From Solen grandis (taxonomy: Eukaryota > Mollusca > Bivalvia > Adapedonta > Solenidae): a stretch of DNA of 64,000 nucleotides. The notes beneath the pieces are model-generated. The model worked only from the letters and a program-made list of their open reading frames with translations. It ran no database searches and had not been told where the DNA came from. Position 1 is the first letter of the stretch; every line of letters starts with the position of its first letter. The stretch is taken from positions 5,837,324-5,901,323 of the forward strand of contig CM037783.1 of NCBI GenBank assembly GCA_021229015.1, written 5' to 3'. The position numbers and the translations under genes are program-made. Positions 13,029 through 24,570 of the stretch are shown here, piece after piece.

Positions 13029-13364
13029 TTCTTCTTCTTATACTTTTTTTCTTCCTCTTATATTTGTGTTAATTTCGAGGTGTTGCCATTGACTCAGAAC
13101 AATGAAAATTTTATGGCATATATTTCAAACCATGAACTTTCCGATGCAATGAATTGTATATTCATATGACGTCATATAACGTCAGATTTGACGTCAGGTG
13201 AAAAAGTTTGTACGCGGTCTACAGCCATTATTTCTGGGTCGATTTTCATCAAAATTTCACAGAATGTGTATGTTAGGCTCTAGTTATGCATCCGGTGTCC
13301 GTTTTTCCAAATTCGAAAAGGCAAATGTTTTATGGCGAATCCAAGATTCGAACTAATGACGTCA
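13029..13364 (+). repeat. Subfamily I unit truncated by the gap
   Basis: This is one subfamily I unit, very close to 330-680 and 9700-9900, cut at GACGTCA by the first gap. Confidence 0.85.
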
Positions 13365-13464
13365 NNNNNNNNNNNNNNNNNNNNNNNNNNNNNNNNNNNN
13401 NNNNNNNNNNNNNNNNNNNNNNNNNNNNNNNNNNNNNNNNNNNNNNNNNNNNNNNNNNNNNNNN
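13365..13464. other. 100-N scaffold gap
   Basis: There are exactly 100 N, the conventional placeholder for a join of unknown length. It separates the TGACGTCA-unit array (contig A) from the alternative copy of the GMPR region (contig B). Confidence 0.99.
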
Positions 13465-13539
13465 CCTTTCCCTACAAGTTAATTATCTCACAAAATTAAT
13501 AATTTTTTGCATGTATGCAAGCCACCCCAAATGAATTAC

Positions 13540-13706
13540 CTTTTGTTTTTTTGGAAACTGTTTTCTTGCCTCTCGAAAAAAACTGAAAAAAGTTTTTTTG
13601 AGTAGCCATTGGAAACATCAATACATATGTAGCGATTCGGGACAGCCTCCTAGTCCTCAGTTTCTTAAGTCACCCTCCCCTGTTTACCAAAAAATGCTGC
13701 AACATG
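13540..13706 (-). pseudogene. Degraded copy of GMPR exon 4 in contig B
   Basis: This is the counterpart of 30292-30465 but 167 instead of 174 bases, with many changes that lengthen A, T and C runs. The frame is broken. The donor GT is altered in context and the HVAASSGTG start is corrupted. It is more likely poor consensus than a biological pseudogene. Confidence 0.85.
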
Positions 13707-14098
13707 CTGCAACACCCCAAATCTATCATTTTTTGAAACTTGTACCCATTTCACCCTGATAGACTATGAAAAAATCGACTAAAAAAGCATTCCCCTATAG
13801 CAGATTTTAAAATTTTTGAGTTTTAATTTTAAAAAGCTTTATGCGTAGCTTAAATGCAAAAAAATTACTTAGACTCATTTGTGATCAGGTGTATTTGTTG
13901 CAACCTTTCCTTGACGTTCTAAGGGGTAAAAAAATTAAAAATTTCCCCAATGGAAAAGAAAAAGAAATTTGAACCCGAATGCCCTTTTAAATATTGACAT
14001 TAAAGGGTTTTTTTTAAGTTCCATTTAACAAAGGAAGAATACAGCTAGATTTTGTTCCCACTTTTTTTTGGAGTAAAAAGAAGGAATCAAAAACTTAC

Positions 14099-14182
14099 TT
14101 CCAGGATATCTTGACTGTTTTTGGCAAAATTTTTCCCGGGCATCAAGTGGTAGTGTTTATGGATCACAGTGAACTTTTTATG
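14099..14182 (-). pseudogene. Degraded copy of GMPR exon 3 in contig B
   Basis: This is the counterpart of 30863-30946. The net length (84) is kept but the middle has compensating insertions and losses, for example extra T/C in the AAATTTTTCCCGGG stretch. The donor GTAAGT and acceptor CAG are still visible. This is assembly-level duplication. Confidence 0.85.
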
Positions 14183-14987
14183 CTGAAATTGGTCTTAAAA
14201 TGATTAAATGGAACATTATGGAAAAGAAATAGCAATGAATTAAATTCAATTTTAAATAACAGGAAAAATGGTAAATATGTCATTCTCATTTTAAAAATAT
14301 ATTCTCTTATGAAAAAAAAAAAGAAAAAGAGCTCTGTGAGAGGGGACAAATATGCCCGAAGAAAGGATTGAAGTGAACTACCTTTATCAAATGGATAAGT
14401 ACTTTTTCAATAGCAAGTTTTAATTAGGGAGAGCGGGGGAAAAATGAAGGGCAAATTCGAACCCCTTGAAAAGGGGGGTTAAAAACAAAAAAAAAATTTT
14501 TTTGCATTATTCAGCATACTGTTGCTTTATACTATGACCTTGACCCAATACAGTGAAACTTGCACTTGATCTGCACTTCATTCAGTATGGTTGTCATTTC
14601 TGGCAAAAAGTTTTTAAATTTGCTTAAATGATAAAGAGATAAGAGCAGCCAAAATTTCAAAATTTTAACAGTATGACAAAGACAAGTATGACCCAAAACC
14701 CTTTCTATTTTTTAGTATGGGTTTACTTAATTCAAATAATTCCAAATTTTCCTTCCAGTGGTTCTAAAGATACAGGTGGGAAAAAAAAATTGTAAAACCC
14801 TTTCAAGTGTGACCTTGACATTGAGCAAAGACATCCGAAACCCACACATGCATATCCACTTTGCTGGTTGACATCTGTAAAAAATTTAATTTTTTTAGTG
14901 GTTCTAAAAATACAGGCAGACACAAAATATTCTAAAATTATAAAAGTATGACATTGACCCTTCGGGTGACCTTGACTTGACTATTTG

Positions 14988-15215
14988 AGTTTACCGTCGT
15001 TTCAAAGTATTTCAGTTTTAGCGATGCCCAGCTACTTACAGGGGAGGAAGACCCCGAATGCCGGGGCATCCGGGGTAGAACCAGCCTACGCAACCCAGCT
15101 GGAAGGCTTCTCACATGAAAATCCGAATGACCCTGCCAGGATTCGAACCCACGCAGTGAGGGGCTGAGTGAGTGTTAAAGTCAGCGACTTTCCCCTCTTG
15201 GCCACGGAGGCCCCG
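14988..15215 (-). mobile_element. tRNA-derived SINE (contig B copy)
   Basis: This is the contig B copy of the SINE at 31806-32042, with scattered changes. On the minus strand it starts GGGGCCTCCGTGGCC and holds the pol III B-box-like GGTTCGAATCC. Confidence 0.75.
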
Positions 15216-18200
15216 CCCTTGCCCTTGAACCAAGACATCCAAAACCTACGCTCTGCAAATCCTCTCTGTATGCTTAACCTTTCTGTCAAATTATTTCAAT
15301 CAAAGTGGTTCTTAAGATACAGAGCAGACACAAAATTGCTAACGGGACAGACAGACAACCAGTGGCTAACATAATCCCGCCCTTCGGGCATATAAAAATT
15401 AAAGGGGTCTGGCACAAAAGGTGGGTAATATATCACTATATATAATATAAGGGAATCTTTCCTGATTGAAAATGATTCATACCTCCTTGAAAAAAATCCC
15501 AAATCAGTATTTATGATGGTTATAAAAAAATTCTTTGCACCCATTGCAAGCATATTCATTTATGTAACAGATGTTTATGATTTAAGGAACTTTCTTCTAC
15601 ATGACCAAAGTACCAAGTTATGGAACATTATTGGTTACTCAGAAGGATTTTTAAGAGAATATGTTTTTAAGACCCCACTTGTAATTAATAAATTAAAAAC
15701 ATTGAATTGCGCATCAAACGCGCTACAGTATCTGCAAATTCGAAGAAAATTCCGAAAAATTCTGAAAATCAGACATGGACCAGGGTTTCCACTTGCTATT
15801 TTCAGCGAGCAGTAATTTTTTTGATTTGCAAAATGAAACAAGAGAATCGGTAGAAACCAGTGGATGCTCCCCGAAATTGCTAAATAACAAAAGGCAATAA
15901 CCCCAAAATTATGCAAAACAGAGTTATGGTTTCCCTATGAAGTTTCATGTTGATACCTTTTTACTTTTTGTGCTATGCTTCAGACAAAATTTAAGTACGA
16001 AAAATAACAAAGGACAATAATTCGAAAATTATGAAAAACAGAGTTGCAGTCCTTGTACACTGCACTTTCCTCATTGAGTCTTTCTACTAATGGAGTTTCA
16101 TTTTGATACCTCTTTAGTTTTTGTGCTTTGCTGGACATGATTAAGTATGAAAAAAAAAAAAAAAAAAGGGGGGGGGGGCAAAAACTCTAAAATTATGCAA
16201 AACAGAGTTGCAGTCCTTGAACACTGCATTTCCCTCTCTTTGAGATATATCTACTATGAAGTTTCATGTTGATACTCTTACACTTTATGTGCTATGCCCC
16301 GGACAAAATTTTAAAGTATGAAAAATAACAAAGGGCAATAACCCCAAAATTATGCAATCAGAGTTGCAGTCCTTGTACAATGAACTTCTCTCATTGAGAT
16401 CTATCTCCCTTGAAGTTTCATGCTGATATTTTACTTTTTTTTGCTATGCCCCAGACAAAATTTAAGTATGAAAATAACAAAGGGCAATTACTCCAAATTT
16501 ATGTAAACAGAGTTGCAGTTCTTGTACACTGCACTTCTTTTCATTGAGAATTATCTACCTATGAAGTTTCATGTCGATAACTCTATGGTTTTTGTGTTAT
16601 GCTCGGACAAAATTATGACGAACGGACGGACGCGAGGGACGATGAACAAGCGGCAACTATATGCTCCCCCTTTGGGGAGCATAAAAATCAACTTGCAATT
16701 TTAAAGTTTCAAATTCTTTATTTGTAAATAGTCAAGTGTCAGTTTTTAACAACATTATAATGCAAAACTATGAACCATAGTATGCAGTGACAACAAGAGA
16801 GCATTCAATATTAGTTTGGGCCCCATATGACAGAGAGGTGGGTATTTTCTATCCCTCTCCATCCATCCATCTTGTAAATTTCAGGCTTTGAAACATGTTC
16901 TTTTTCTAGCTTAGCTTTTCATTTCTGTACAAAAACAAGAGGGCCAAGATGGCCTTAATCATCACCGAGAAAAATGATTGCTTAAAAAATAAAAATGCTA
17001 GAGTGCAAAAAAAGTGAAAACTGGTTTTTTTATGTGAAAAAGGGGGAATAATCCTACATTAATAGCCAATATCAGTTTTTGAACCCAATTTCAAAATGGT
17101 GGGCATAAAAATTGTCTTAAAAAGTAAAAAAGATTTTTTAAAAAAAAGATGATGGTAGAGGTAAACAAAATGAAATCTTGCATTTTTTATGTTAGAAGGG
17201 GCATAACCCCCCCTAAATGGCCCCTCTCAGCCACAAATTTAACCGTTAAAACTTTTCGTTATAAACAATGTTAAATTTGAAGATGATTGCTAAAAAAAAA
17301 AGATGTAGAGTGTAAAAAAAGTGAATTTGGATATTTTGATTTAAAAGCGGCATAACTCCCAACCCAATAAACCCACCTCAGCTTTAATCAAACTCAATCG
17401 AGACTTATAGTCAAAAACATTGTTAAAGTTTGAAGATGATTACTAAAAAAGAAGATGCTAGAGTGTAAACAAAGTGAAATCTGGCATTTTTTTAAATTTA
17501 AAAGGGGTATAACTCCTGACCTAATTAATGATTCGCCCTATTTGAACTCAGTCAAGACATTTAGTATAAAATTGCCCTAAAATTTGAAGATGATTGCTTA
17601 AAAGATGAAGATGCAGATGTAAACAAACTGAAATCTGGATTTTTTTTTTTTAAAAGGGGGATAATCCTAACTAACTGACCCCTCTAGCCATAATCGAAAT
17701 AAACGAGACATTATAGTGATAAACATTATCTTGAAGTTTGAAAATGATTGCTCAAAAGATGAAGATGCTAGAGTGTAAACAAAGTGAAATCTAGCATATA
17801 TTGATATTAAAAGCGGCATAACTCCTGACCTTATTGACCGATCTCAGCCATATTCGAACTCAGTCGAGACATTAGGGTCATAAACAATATCTTAAAGTTT
17901 GAAGATGATTGCTTAAGAAATGAAGGTGATAGAGTGTAAACACTAACTTGTTGACGACGCACTACGCACCCTGCACGACGGACACTCACGGGATCACAAT
18001 AGCTCACCCTGAGCTTTGCTCAGGTGAGCTAAAAAAGCAAGTACATAAAAATGTAACTTGCATTTCTTAATTTTCGCTTGCTTTTAGTTAGTATTCGAAC
18101 CGTGTGGACAGTGTTCATTCTAAACTGTGTTTTTGAGGCAAAGGCCCGCTTAATATTCAACAGGCCCATTGAAAAATATGAATGCGCCCCTGTGGCGCAT

Positions 18201-20029
18201 CATTCTTGCTGTATGCACTTTTTAAGATTAGTGTGCAAATGGTTTGTTAATTTACCGGTAACTATGTGCATCCAGGAAGTTATTTCTATAAACTTTAAAA
18301 AAATTGTTGACACTGGATGCACGAATAACAGATGCCGGACAAAAAAAGATCACAATACCTCACCATGAGCACGTTGTGCTCAGGTGAGCTAGAAATATGA
18401 TGAGCAGAGTTACGGTTCTTGTGCATGACACTTCTCCTCTACCATAAGATCTATTCACTTGTGAAGTTTCAAGTTAACAGCTTTAATACTTTTTTAATTA
18501 TGCTCTGGGCAAGAAGTATGACAGACTGGGACAAACAGTGTGACAGAGTCTCAATTTGACCGCTACAGGAGACCACAGATACCAGGGCTTGCTTAAGGAA
18601 GGTTAGACTGTATATAGAAAGAGTAGCATATCAAAGGTTATACAGTGTAATGCTGCTTTATCATGGACTGCTATTTCGCGTTGACCAATGTATCGCGATT
18701 GATCTATGGACCCCAAAAATATATCATGTCATTTGCATTTCCTGGTGCTTAAGGCTTTACCGAGAAACTGATCTATCTCCTTCTATATAGTGTAAAAAAA
18801 AATGTCTTGTTTCTGGTTACAGGCTGGAAATTTTTTGAAAGCTTAGATCTAATGTGGAAAATATAACATGCTACATGCCAATTTACCTTTACCTGTATTT
18901 TGCTTTATTGAGTTAATCTCAAATACATTTTCACTTATGCTTGGGATAAAAATTAAGCCTGAAAAATAACAAAGGGCAATAACTGAAAACTTATGAAAGG
19001 TAGAGTTATCATTCCTGTGCACTGCACTCTTCCTAAATGAGATCTATTCACCTATAAAGTATCAAGCTGATACCTCAAACATTTTTTGACTTATGCTAAA
19101 TGGTAAAGGGCAACAAGAGCCATGTTGACATAATACTTCATTTTTAAAAGAAAAATTTTGGTAATGAAGACTGATGTTTGAATTGATTATAGATATGAAA
19201 CCCATGTGAATACCTAGTAATTCCCCTATTTTGAGGTCTACAGGTAAAATGTCAAGGTCACTGTTACAAAAATTAAGCCTGAAAAATAAAAATGGGTGAT
19301 AACTCAAAAATTATGAAAGGTAGAGTTATCATTCTTGTGCACTGCACTCCTCCTTAATGAGATCTATTCAACTATAAAGTATCAAGTTGATATCTCAAAT
19401 ACTTTTTGAGTTTTGCTCCAGACAAAAATAAAGCCTGAAAAATAACAAAGGACAATAACTCAAAAATTATGAAAAATAGAGTTATCATTCTTGTACACTG
19501 CACTCCTCCCCAATAAGATCTATCCACCTATGAAGTTCCAAGTTGATACCTCAAATACTTTTTAACTTATGCTACGGACAAAAATTAAGTCTAAAAATAA
19601 CAAGGGGCAGTAACTCAAAAATTATGAAAGGTAGAGTTATTATTCATGTGCACTGCACTCCTCCTCAATGAGATCTATTCACCTATATGAAGTATCAAGT
19701 TGATACCTCAAATACTTTTCGAGTTATGCTCTGGACAAAAATGTGTGACAGAAGGATGGACAGAGATCAATACCATATCCCCCGCCGCCTTTGGCGGGGG
19801 ATAACAATTTTTTTGCTTTATATTACAGTTATTCAAGAATTAATAACTATCACAAAGACACAAAGCATTCTCAAAACCTACTACACGGACCAATAAAAAG
19901 CGGTTTTTGAGCTTAGACTCCAAGAACCACGATATAGTGGCGTTACGCTGTATTATTTTCTTGTATGATATATCCTTTTTTTATGACAGGATGAGCTGAG
20001 AAGTTGTTTTTGACACCCTTGTTTTCACA
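15216..20029 (+). repeat. Contig B repeat-rich intron copy
   Basis: It follows 32040-37430 of contig C: the GATGCTCCCC...GGGGAGCATA element (15865-16685), the outer GCTCAC element without its 752-bp insertion (16930-18030), the GCTCAGGTGAGCTAG stretch (18050-18395) and the ~160-bp tandem family (18950-19800). The last keeps a right-end hairpin CCCCCGCC/GGCGGGGG (19779-19786 and 19793-19800), which contig C has lost. No gene. Confidence 0.75.
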
Positions 20030-20137
20030 TCAAAATGTTGAGCTTTGCAGTGCTAGCCTTATTACTTGATCTGAAGAAACTGCTTCCTCAAGGTCAAATA
20101 CAAACTTACACAAAGTTGAATTATAAACAACAGATAC

Positions 20138-20257
20138 CTTCCCCATTGCCTGAGCCATCTCAAATGTTCCTGTTGTATCCATATTGGCAACCATAACAGG
20201 AATACCTGTGTAGGATTGTCCAGAATTACGGAATTGGAATGTTCGGATCAAGTCCAC
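20138..20257 (-). pseudogene. Intact second copy of GMPR exon 2 in contig B
   Basis: The 120 bases have the same translation and splice sites as 37541-37660. It lies in the well-preserved centre of contig B. It should not be counted as a second gene: it is the allelic exon on the duplicated contig. Confidence 0.9.
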
Positions 20258-20395
20258 CTGAAAAAACAAACATACAAAGAATGTTAAAATTTTTAATCAA
20301 AGTCACAGAAGTTATCAATTATATGTTGTTTGAAATTTAAAAAATAAATAAAATAAAAAACATTTATACCCTTTACCTCATGAGGCCACAATTAA

Positions 20396-23300
20396 CAAGA
20401 GGGCCAAGATGGCCCTAGATCGCTCACCTGAGAAAAGTATCATTCATTGCCTGTACAAAACAGATTGCTTTAGAATTAAGATGATGAGGTGAAACAATGT
20501 TCAGGATTTTTCTGACCCCATCCACAAAAGATATCATCATGACAAACATTTTGCCAAAGTTTGAGGATGATTGGACCAAAAATGTTGCCCTCAGAGTATT
20601 AAACAAGATTTTTCTAACATTTCACCTACTGATCTCCATTTCTATCCTGCCCCACCCATTTTCAAACTGGTTTGAGATATCATCAAGACAAACAATCTGA
20701 CCAAGTTTGAGGAAGTTTGGGGATAAAGAATTGTAGCCTCTAGGGGTTTAAACAAGTTTTTTCTAAGATTTGACCAAATGCCCTACTTTTGACCCAAACC
20801 CTGCCCCATTTTTGAAAGGTTCCAAGAAAATACCCAAGATATCATCAAGACAAACATTCGGGACCAAGTTTGGGGAAAGATTGGATAAAAAATTGGGGCC
20901 TCTAGTGTTTTAAACAAGATTTTTCTAAGATTTGACCTACTGACCTATTTTTTGATCCAACCGGGACCCTTTTTTGAAAGGTTCCAAGATATCATCAAGA
21001 AAAATTTTTCTGACCAAGTTTGGGGAGTTTGGATCAAAATTGTGGCCTCTAGTTTTGAAAAACATAAAATTTGGTTGAGGGAAACAAAGGCCCCGGGGGA
21101 GGGACAATAAGTACCCCAAAAAGCTCACCCGGATATTTTGGTTTGTAGTGCTCCACCTGTAAATAAAAAATGGCCCTACGGGGTTCGACATTAACTTTTT
21201 TTGAGAGCGGGACCAGTGGTTCAGTGACTTAGAAAACCTACTAGACCTGACCTTAACTGATCTAGACCTAAGTGTAAAACACATACATTAGTAATTGGAA
21301 TCAGTCAAAAAAAATATTCGTCGATTAATCAGAGGCAAAAGTCCTGATTAATTGATTAATAATGATTAAATACACAATAAACCATTTTGGAGAAAATCCC
21401 TTTTTAAAAACCCTGCATTTTTTATTTTTTTATTGTAAAACATAAAAACAAAGTACTCTTTTTGGTTGTTGTTGTTGTATTGGGGTTTACCGTCGCTCCC
21501 GATAGTATTTCAATCATATAGCGCGTCCACATGAGTCACATAAAAAACCCAAAAGGGCCCCCCCGGGGAAAATTCGAACCCACGCGGAAATTTACTCTGT
21601 ACCATAAAGATTAAAAGTATCCTTATTAAATTTATTTAATTACCCAATCAGTTTGCGCGCTAAAATATCAAGGGACACCCCCTCTTTTTTATTTTTTTTA
21701 TTTTTCGTCAATATTTCGTAAACGAATTATTTTTTGTCGTCATCGTCACGTCAAAACCCGTAGCTCGTCCTGATTCGTTGACTTTTTTATTAATAGCCCA
21801 CCACAACATACATGTAAAGGGAAAGGGGATTTACGTAAATAACGGTTGATGTAACTGACAAATGCATTAATCTAAATAAGAAGTTTCCCGCGTATACATG
21901 CAAAGGTTATGCTTTTGTGACTATTTCATTTGGTTATTATTTTCCCCCCCCCTTTTCAAGGTTGTTTCTGAAAATGCCGCTAAAAATAGCCCACGGGGGT
22001 TTTTCCCAAAAAAACTGGGTTTTAAAAAGGGTCAATAGTTTGACCCTTACGTTGTTTTTGGGGCTTTTCATGTTCAATAGATAAAAATTCTGCCCAACTT
22101 TGACCAATTTAGTTTCACGACCAAATCGGTCATGTTAAGTCGGTCGTGTTAGTCTAGGCCTAGCTGGAACCCGGGCCATCAATCTACTAGTGAATGTCGT
22201 TTGATCAGGGCCCTTTAAAGTTGAAAACCCCGCCCTAATTTTTTTTTTTTTAGGTCTTTTAGTTTTAATTTTTTTATATGTGTGTGTGTGGGTGTGTGTC
22301 CCTTTCATAGAAAAAAGGGCATTTTTTAGCTATATTTTTTATCATTTTTAAATTTAAAAAAAAAAAAAAAAACCTACCCCACCTTTCCCATCTATGGAAT
22401 TTAGGGTCGGAGCATAAAGAACAAACAATTTTTAATAATGGCCTGAATATTTTAAATAAAAATTTTACTTTATGAATACAATTGACTGAACTAAATTGTA
22501 TATGAAAAAAATTTGGGTTTTCTGTGCCATGCAGAGTGTAGATTTTGAAGAGCAAACAGAGGAGGGGCCTTGACTGATAGCTCCTTTAGAAGTGTTTTTT
22601 TCTGAGTCTGCTCAGTTTGCCAATGCTTTTTAAAATTGGGGTTTTTCATGCACAGGGCTGGTTTCTAACAGACGTAAGACCATAGGTACGTTTGAGGGAA
22701 ACAGTTGTGTAATCCCGATTTGAAACAACAGGGGCATATGTGGGACATCCTATTCTTTAGTCATACGTTGAAAGTTCAAATAACTGACATCCCGTTGTGT
22801 TTTTCTTTTTTTTTTCCCTCCCAATTGTGTAAACATCCATTGGGGTGTATGGGTGGTGTTATCATCTTGATGCACTGCATCAATTGTTGACTGACAGTCG
22901 ACGATAGGCAGAGTTTCACTTTTAATGGCAGACACCAATAGGTATTACCCGCAGATGCCTTTAGCAGTCAAAATTATTTTTAATGTCTTTTCCAACTTAA
23001 ACCATTGAAATATAATTTAAAAAATGGCAAGTTTTTACACTGAAATTTTTGTAAATTTTGAGTTTAATTTTTTGGGTAAAAACCCTTTTTTGTTTTCATT
23101 AAAGTATCATTGAGTGCCCAAATGCACCCCTCTAAGACTTAATTAGGAACTTTCAACATAAATACAATACATAGAATAGAAACTGTTCACATACCAATTA
23201 ATTCTACAAATTCACATTAATACCCCCCCCCCCCAAAAAAAAAAAATTATATACATTTTTATTTATATTTAAAAAAATTTTAGTGTAAAAAGGGCCCTTA

Positions 23301-23635
23301 AGCATGGAAATCATTTTGTATTTTAGAAAAAACTAATAAAAATAGTGTGCAATAAAAAAAAAAATTTCATTATTTATGTTTGAATAAAAATTTCATACAA
23401 AAAAACATCCGAGTTTACTTACTGAAAAAATAGTAAAAAAAAATTTTCCAATAAATTGTGCTATGATAAAATCTTCGAGACTATGATAAAAAAAAAAGAA
23501 GAGGGAAGGGGGCGTAGTTAGGATAGGGGTTTCAGTAGGGCATCCGAGAATGTACTAAAGAAAATCATATTCAAAAAAACTTGGTCTCTGTGAGGTTTGC
23601 ATGTTATCTGAAAATAGGACTCATAGATTTTTTTT
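20396..23635 (+). repeat. Contig B copy of the nested elements of intron 1
   Basis: This is equivalent to 37799-40960: the AAGAGGGCCAAGATGGCC element, the split CAGGCC element, the CAGGG transposon (about 21178-22228 here, both ends still readable) and the SINE fragment (about 21465-21600). From about 20830 the sequence is visibly corrupted. No gene. Confidence 0.75.
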
Positions 23636-23735
23636 NNNNNNNNNNNNNNNNNNNNNNNNNNNNNNNNNNNNNNNNNNNNNNNNNNNNNNNNNNNNNNNNN
23701 NNNNNNNNNNNNNNNNNNNNNNNNNNNNNNNNNNN
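23636..23735. other. 100-N scaffold gap
   Basis: There are exactly 100 N, ending contig B within a run of T at the point equivalent to 40960 of contig C. Confidence 0.99.
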
Positions 23736-24570
23736 GTTTTAAGTTAAATGTTGACAACGGACGAGACGCCGGACATTCATCGGTCACAATAGCTCACCTT
23801 GAAAAAAATCATCTACCTTGGTAGTCTTATACCCCTGAATATGTTAATGAAGTCTTAAATCAATCCCATGCCTAGTTAGAGAGACATAAGCATAACACTG
23901 TACATGCAAAACTTTAACCAAAATATCTTGGTTAGAAAAAGGCCATAATTTGTATTAAATTATGTCAAGAATTATCTTCCTTGCTTTTCTGATGCCCCTG
24001 AACACACTCATAAATTTCAATATCATAAATGATTTCATAGATATTGATATGATCTGGTTAGGAGTGATCTCTCGTCCAAAGTCCTTCATTGTTACAGCGT
24101 TTAAAACAAAGACATGGTATATATTCACTCATTTTGTATACTTAAAGTGTTGGAAGTTAAGCCTGCATTATTTTGCAAATGTACCTCGTAAAGCCCGATT
24201 ACAGCATTGCTCAAGGTACAAAAGGGGAATATGTAGCCTTGGGGAATAATGTAGTTGGTGCTCATTATAAAGCAGTGGACCCTCTGAGTATTTGTATTTA
24301 AGTAAGCTATGTACTGAGAAAATATAGCACTGAGCAACTGATATACATGTAAAATAAAAAAACAGCTTTTTTTTTCATATAAGGTTATACAGCAATCTTG
24401 ATTTATTCAGTTTATTTGTCAAATAAAGAGTCACACCCAACTTGCGTACTCTAAAATATAGTTATAAGCTAAGTGGCGTGTATTTTATAAGTCTTTTAAC
24501 ATGAATAAAGCAGCAAGCAGTTATCAATAAGCGACTATTTCTTGGCTATATTTTTTATGTTTTCCAAGGA
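23736..24570. repeat. Start of contig C; dispersed repeat remnants, no gene
   Basis: It opens with the tail of a GCTCACC-type element (GACGCCGGACATTCATCGGTC then AATAGCTCACC). It continues with a low-copy repeat shared with 26940-27060 and 27680-27900 (TGATGCCCCTGAACA and AAACTTTAACCAAAA blocks). No coding signal; the expected GMPR exon 6 is not here. Confidence 0.6.

Larger units (their letters stand above)
13465..23635 (+). other. Contig B: duplicate (haplotig) of 30212-40960
   Basis: This whole segment runs colinear and in the same orientation with 30212-40960, starting at the block just left of exon 4 and ending at the T-run after GACTCATAG. The middle (about 17930-20700) is nearly identical to contig C; the flanks (13465-17900 and 20830-23635) are full of small differences. 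It contains second copies of GMPR exons 4, 3 and 2, the SINEs and the CAGGG transposon, but not exon 1 or 5. It lacks the 752-bp insertion at 33841-34592 and the ~55 bp around 36601-36650, and has ~120 bp near 19680-19800 that contig C lacks. I infer an unpurged alternative haplotype placed next to its allele. Confidence 0.9.

Noticed and set aside
1..13364. CRISPR array or bacterial repeat array
   Set aside because: Units are ~450 bp with diverged subfamilies and eukaryotic context. There are no spacers of constant size.
15086..15289. Open frames over 15086-15289 and 31857-32117
   Set aside because: They translate the tRNA-derived SINE.
20030..20269. Exon-2 copy as evidence of a second GMPR gene
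   Set aside because: It lies in a 10-kb colinear duplicate bounded by N gaps and lacks exons 1 and 5, so a haplotig is far more likely than a paralogue.
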